Source: Gammaproteobacteria bacterium
GTDB taxonomy: Bacteria > Pseudomonadota > Gammaproteobacteria > HK1
NCBI GenBank assembly: GCA_022822245.1
Contig: JAJECB010000255.1
Location: forward strand, 1 to 15,602
DNA: 15,602 nucleotides
Reading direction: 5' to 3'
A program made the translations under genes and the position numbers. A model generated the notes under the pieces. The model worked only from the letters and a program-made list of their open reading frames with translations. It had not been told where the DNA came from and ran no database searches. The stretch's first letter is position 1. Every line of letters starts with the position of its first letter. This document shows, piece after piece, positions 14,053 to 15,602 of this stretch.

Positions 14053-15324
14053 ATGAGCGACAAGAACATGCATCGGCGCGGCCGCACACGTCGCCAGTTC
14101 CTCGGCGACACCGCCAAGGTGACCGCGGCAGGCGCCCTCGCGGGGGGATTCCCCCACATTGCCCGAGGCGACGAAGGGATCCGCACCATCGGCCTCGCGG
14201 TCAGCATCATCAACGAGATCCAGAGCAAGGCGTCGGAGGACCTCGGGTTCGCGATCCGCGGCCAGGCCATGGGCTACGGCGCGATGGTCGGCAAGATGCT
14301 GAACCAGAACGACCAGTACGACGTCGCGGAAGGCTACTTCAACGACATGGACCTGATGATTCCGGCCAAGGTGTGGCAGCCCATCGACACCCAGCGCATC
14401 AAGGACTGGGACAAGGTCACCGACCTCACCAAGACCGGGCGCCTCACCCCGGAGTCCAACCCCGGGCAGGGCGACGCCCCGTTCCGGCACCTCTGGCTGG
14501 ACGCCGACGGGAACCGGGTCGAGGGCCCGTCGCGCTACATCAGCATGCTCCCCGGCTGGCACAACGCCGATTCCCTCGGCTACAACCCCGAGGACACCGG
14601 CCGGCCCATCGAGAGCTGGGCGGAGCTCTTCAGCGAGGACTTCGCGGGAGCGGTCGCCCTCCTCAACGCCCCCCAGATCGGGGTCATGGACGCCGCCCTC
14701 GGGGTGGAAGGGCTCGGGATCTACACGTTCAAGGACAAGGGCAACATGACCCGCGAGGAGATCGACTTCCTCATCGACTTCCTCATCGAGAAGAAGCAGG
14801 CGGGGCACTTCCGCGCCTTCTGGGAGACCTTCGGCCAGTCCGTCAACCTCATGGTGAGCGGGGAGGTGGTCCTGGAAAGCATGTGGTCGCCGGCGGTTAC
14901 CGCGATCAAGGCCGAAGGGATCCCCTGCGTCTACGCCTTCCCGAAGGAGGGGATGCGGGGCTGGCACGGCGGATGCGCGATCTCGGCCAAGGCGAGCGGC
15001 GCGGTCCTCGACCAGTGCTACGAGTACCTCAACTGGTGGCTCGAAGGCTGGGGCGGAGCGTTCGTCGCCCGGCAGGGCTACTACATGTCGGTGCCCGAGA
15101 ACGTCAGGAACTACCTCGAGCCCGAGGAGTGGGACTACTGGTACGAGGGCAAGGCGGCCGCCAAGGAGCTGCCCGATCCCTTCGGCACCATCATCGTCCC
15201 GGAGGGCGAGATCCGCGACGGCGGCTCGTACTGGGACCGGTTCCGCAACATCGCGGTGTGGAACTCGCTCATGGACGAGAACGACTACCTCGTCGAGCGC
15301 TGGACGGAGTTCCTGAACGCCTGA
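14053..15324 (+). CDS. Tat-exported ABC transporter substrate-binding protein (spermidine/putrescine type)
   Basis: A 423-residue periplasmic binding protein. The start follows GGGAGG about 7 bases upstream; an upstream in-frame ATG at 13903 would add 50 Arg/Pro-rich residues before the signal and is rejected. The N-terminus has a twin-arginine signal: T-R13-R14-Q-F-L, then AAGALAGGFPHIARG (25-39), so the protein is probably exported folded. There is no lipobox Cys. The body looks like the PotD/family 1 fold: GYGAMVGKMLNQNDQYDVAEGYFND (uptake-lobe start), SMLPGWHNADSLGYNPEDTG, SGEVVLESMWSPAVTAIKAEGIPCVYAFPKEGMRGW, and WWLEGWGGAFVARQGYYMS. Aromatic residues in the cleft suggest a cationic or flat ligand, but the ligand is not identified. 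Permease and ATPase genes are expected to the right. Confidence 0.88.
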   Translation: MSDKNMHRRGRTRRQFLGDTAKVTAAGALAGGFPHIARGDEGIRTIGLAVSIINEIQSKASEDLGFAIRGQAMGYGAMVGKMLNQNDQYDVAEGYFNDMDLMIPAKVWQPIDTQRIKDWDKVTDLTKTGRLTPESNPGQGDAPFRHLWLDADGNRVEGPSRYISMLPGWHNADSLGYNPEDTGRPIESWAELFSEDFAGAVALLNAPQIGVMDAALGVEGLGIYTFKDKGNMTREEIDFLIDFLIEKKQAGHFRAFWETFGQSVNLMVSGEVVLESMWSPAVTAIKAEGIPCVYAFPKEGMRGWHGGCAISAKASGAVLDQCYEYLNWWLEGWGGAFVARQGYYMSVPENVRNYLEPEEWDYWYEGKAAAKELPDPFGTIIVPEGEIRDGGSYWDRFRNIAVWNSLMDENDYLVERWTEFLNA

Positions 15325-15339
15325 CGGCATGAGCGGCTC

Positions 15340-15374
15340 CGGGTCGGGGGGCGCACGGCGCACCCCCCGGCCCG
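15340..15374 (+). terminator. Strong intercistronic hairpin after the binding-protein gene
   Basis: CGGGTCGGGGGG (15340-15351) pairs with CCCCCCGGCCCG (15363-15374), 12 base pairs with one G-U wobble. A small inner CGC/GCG stem lies within the loop. Flanking GCTCCGGG and CCCGGAGC (around 15335 and 15385) could extend or compete with it. No T tract follows. Such hairpins between a binding-protein gene and permease genes commonly reduce read-through and protect the upstream mRNA, letting the binding protein outnumber the membrane parts. Confidence 0.55.
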
Positions 15375-15510
15375 CGGGCCGAACCCCGGAGCGGAACGCC
15401 CGGCCGGGACCGGCGCGGCTTCCGCCGGCCCGTGCGAAGCGGTCGGGAGCGGCCGAGCCCTTCGGCGCGAGCCCGGAAAAATCGCCGATTTTCGTCGCGA
15501 GGGCGCCAAG

Positions 15511-15602
15511 ATGCCGTGGTGGCGGGCCGAACGGACCGAGAGACGCCGAAGGGCGAGCCGGATGCAGACGAAGCGCCGGTGGCGCTACGTCCCGGCGAGC
15601 GG
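15511..15602 (+). CDS. Start of a downstream gene, possibly an ABC permease (cut by window end)
   Basis: From ATG 15511, preceded by GAGGG at 15499-15503 (7-base spacing), the frame stays open to the edge: 30 residues beginning MPWWRAERTERRRRASRMQT. A second in-frame ATG lies at 15562, preceded by GGGCGAG. A short, strongly basic N-terminus ending KRRWRYVPAS is typical of the cytoplasmic tail just before the first helix of PotB-like permeases. Permease identity is inferred from context, not from a motif. Confidence 0.35.
   Translation, partial: MPWWRAERTERRRRASRMQTKRRWRYVPAS

Noticed and set aside
12641..14056. A 471-codon plus-strand frame opposite the hydantoinase gene
   Set aside because: Shadow frame; all metal ligands and motifs of dihydropyrimidinase are on the minus strand.

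Overview
The window is about 15.6 kb of very GC-rich chromosomal DNA, dense with genes. It looks like a free-living or symbiotic proteobacterium. HisA and HisF resemble non-enteric beta/gammaproteobacterial forms, and the MgtE signature has the SMGGIAGTQ variant I associate with gammaproteobacteria, so a Chromatiales-like gammaproteobacterium is my best guess (inference). There is no rRNA, tRNA, CRISPR array, insertion sequence or phage gene. High GC produces many long spurious open frames, so calls rest on family motifs and complete domain order. No stretch longer than 300 bases lacks a gene.

Layout: (1) 1-1980, minus strand: a DmdA/GcvT-like folate-dependent protein followed by a putative Fe(II)/2-oxoglutarate oxygenase that runs off the left edge, probably one operon. 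(2) 1981-3500: a 152-base divergent promoter region with three copies of a CGTCGAAnG word, then the magnesium channel mgtE. (3) 3575-8020: polA, hisA and hisF in one direction, hisA starting 3 bases after polA. (4) 8021-10279: a spacer with C-rich repeats and a UUCG hairpin, a CaiB/BaiF family III CoA-transferase, a hairpin plus promoter, and an isochorismatase-fold hydrolase resembling N-carbamoylsarcosine amidase. (5) 10272-11751: two unrecognised multi-pass membrane proteins, the first on an overlapping TTG start. (6) 11778-12368: a small coiled-coil/membrane-anchor protein with an apparently frameshifted start, convergent with a small GTG-initiated protein of unknown function. (7) 12443-15602: a dihydropyrimidinase/hydantoinase (minus) divergent from a Tat-exported polyamine-type ABC substrate-binding protein (plus), with a strong intercistronic hairpin and the start of a probable downstream gene.

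Possible theme: the hydantoinase, the N-carbamoylsarcosine-amidase-like hydrolase, the folate-dependent one-carbon enzyme and the ABC uptake protein could together take up and break down small cyclic ureides or N-methylated nitrogen compounds, feeding one-carbon units to tetrahydrofolate. They are in separate transcription units interrupted by housekeeping genes, so this link is a hypothesis. The core genes (polA, hisA, hisF, mgtE) are confident and ordinary; the two membrane proteins and the two small proteins are the least understood.
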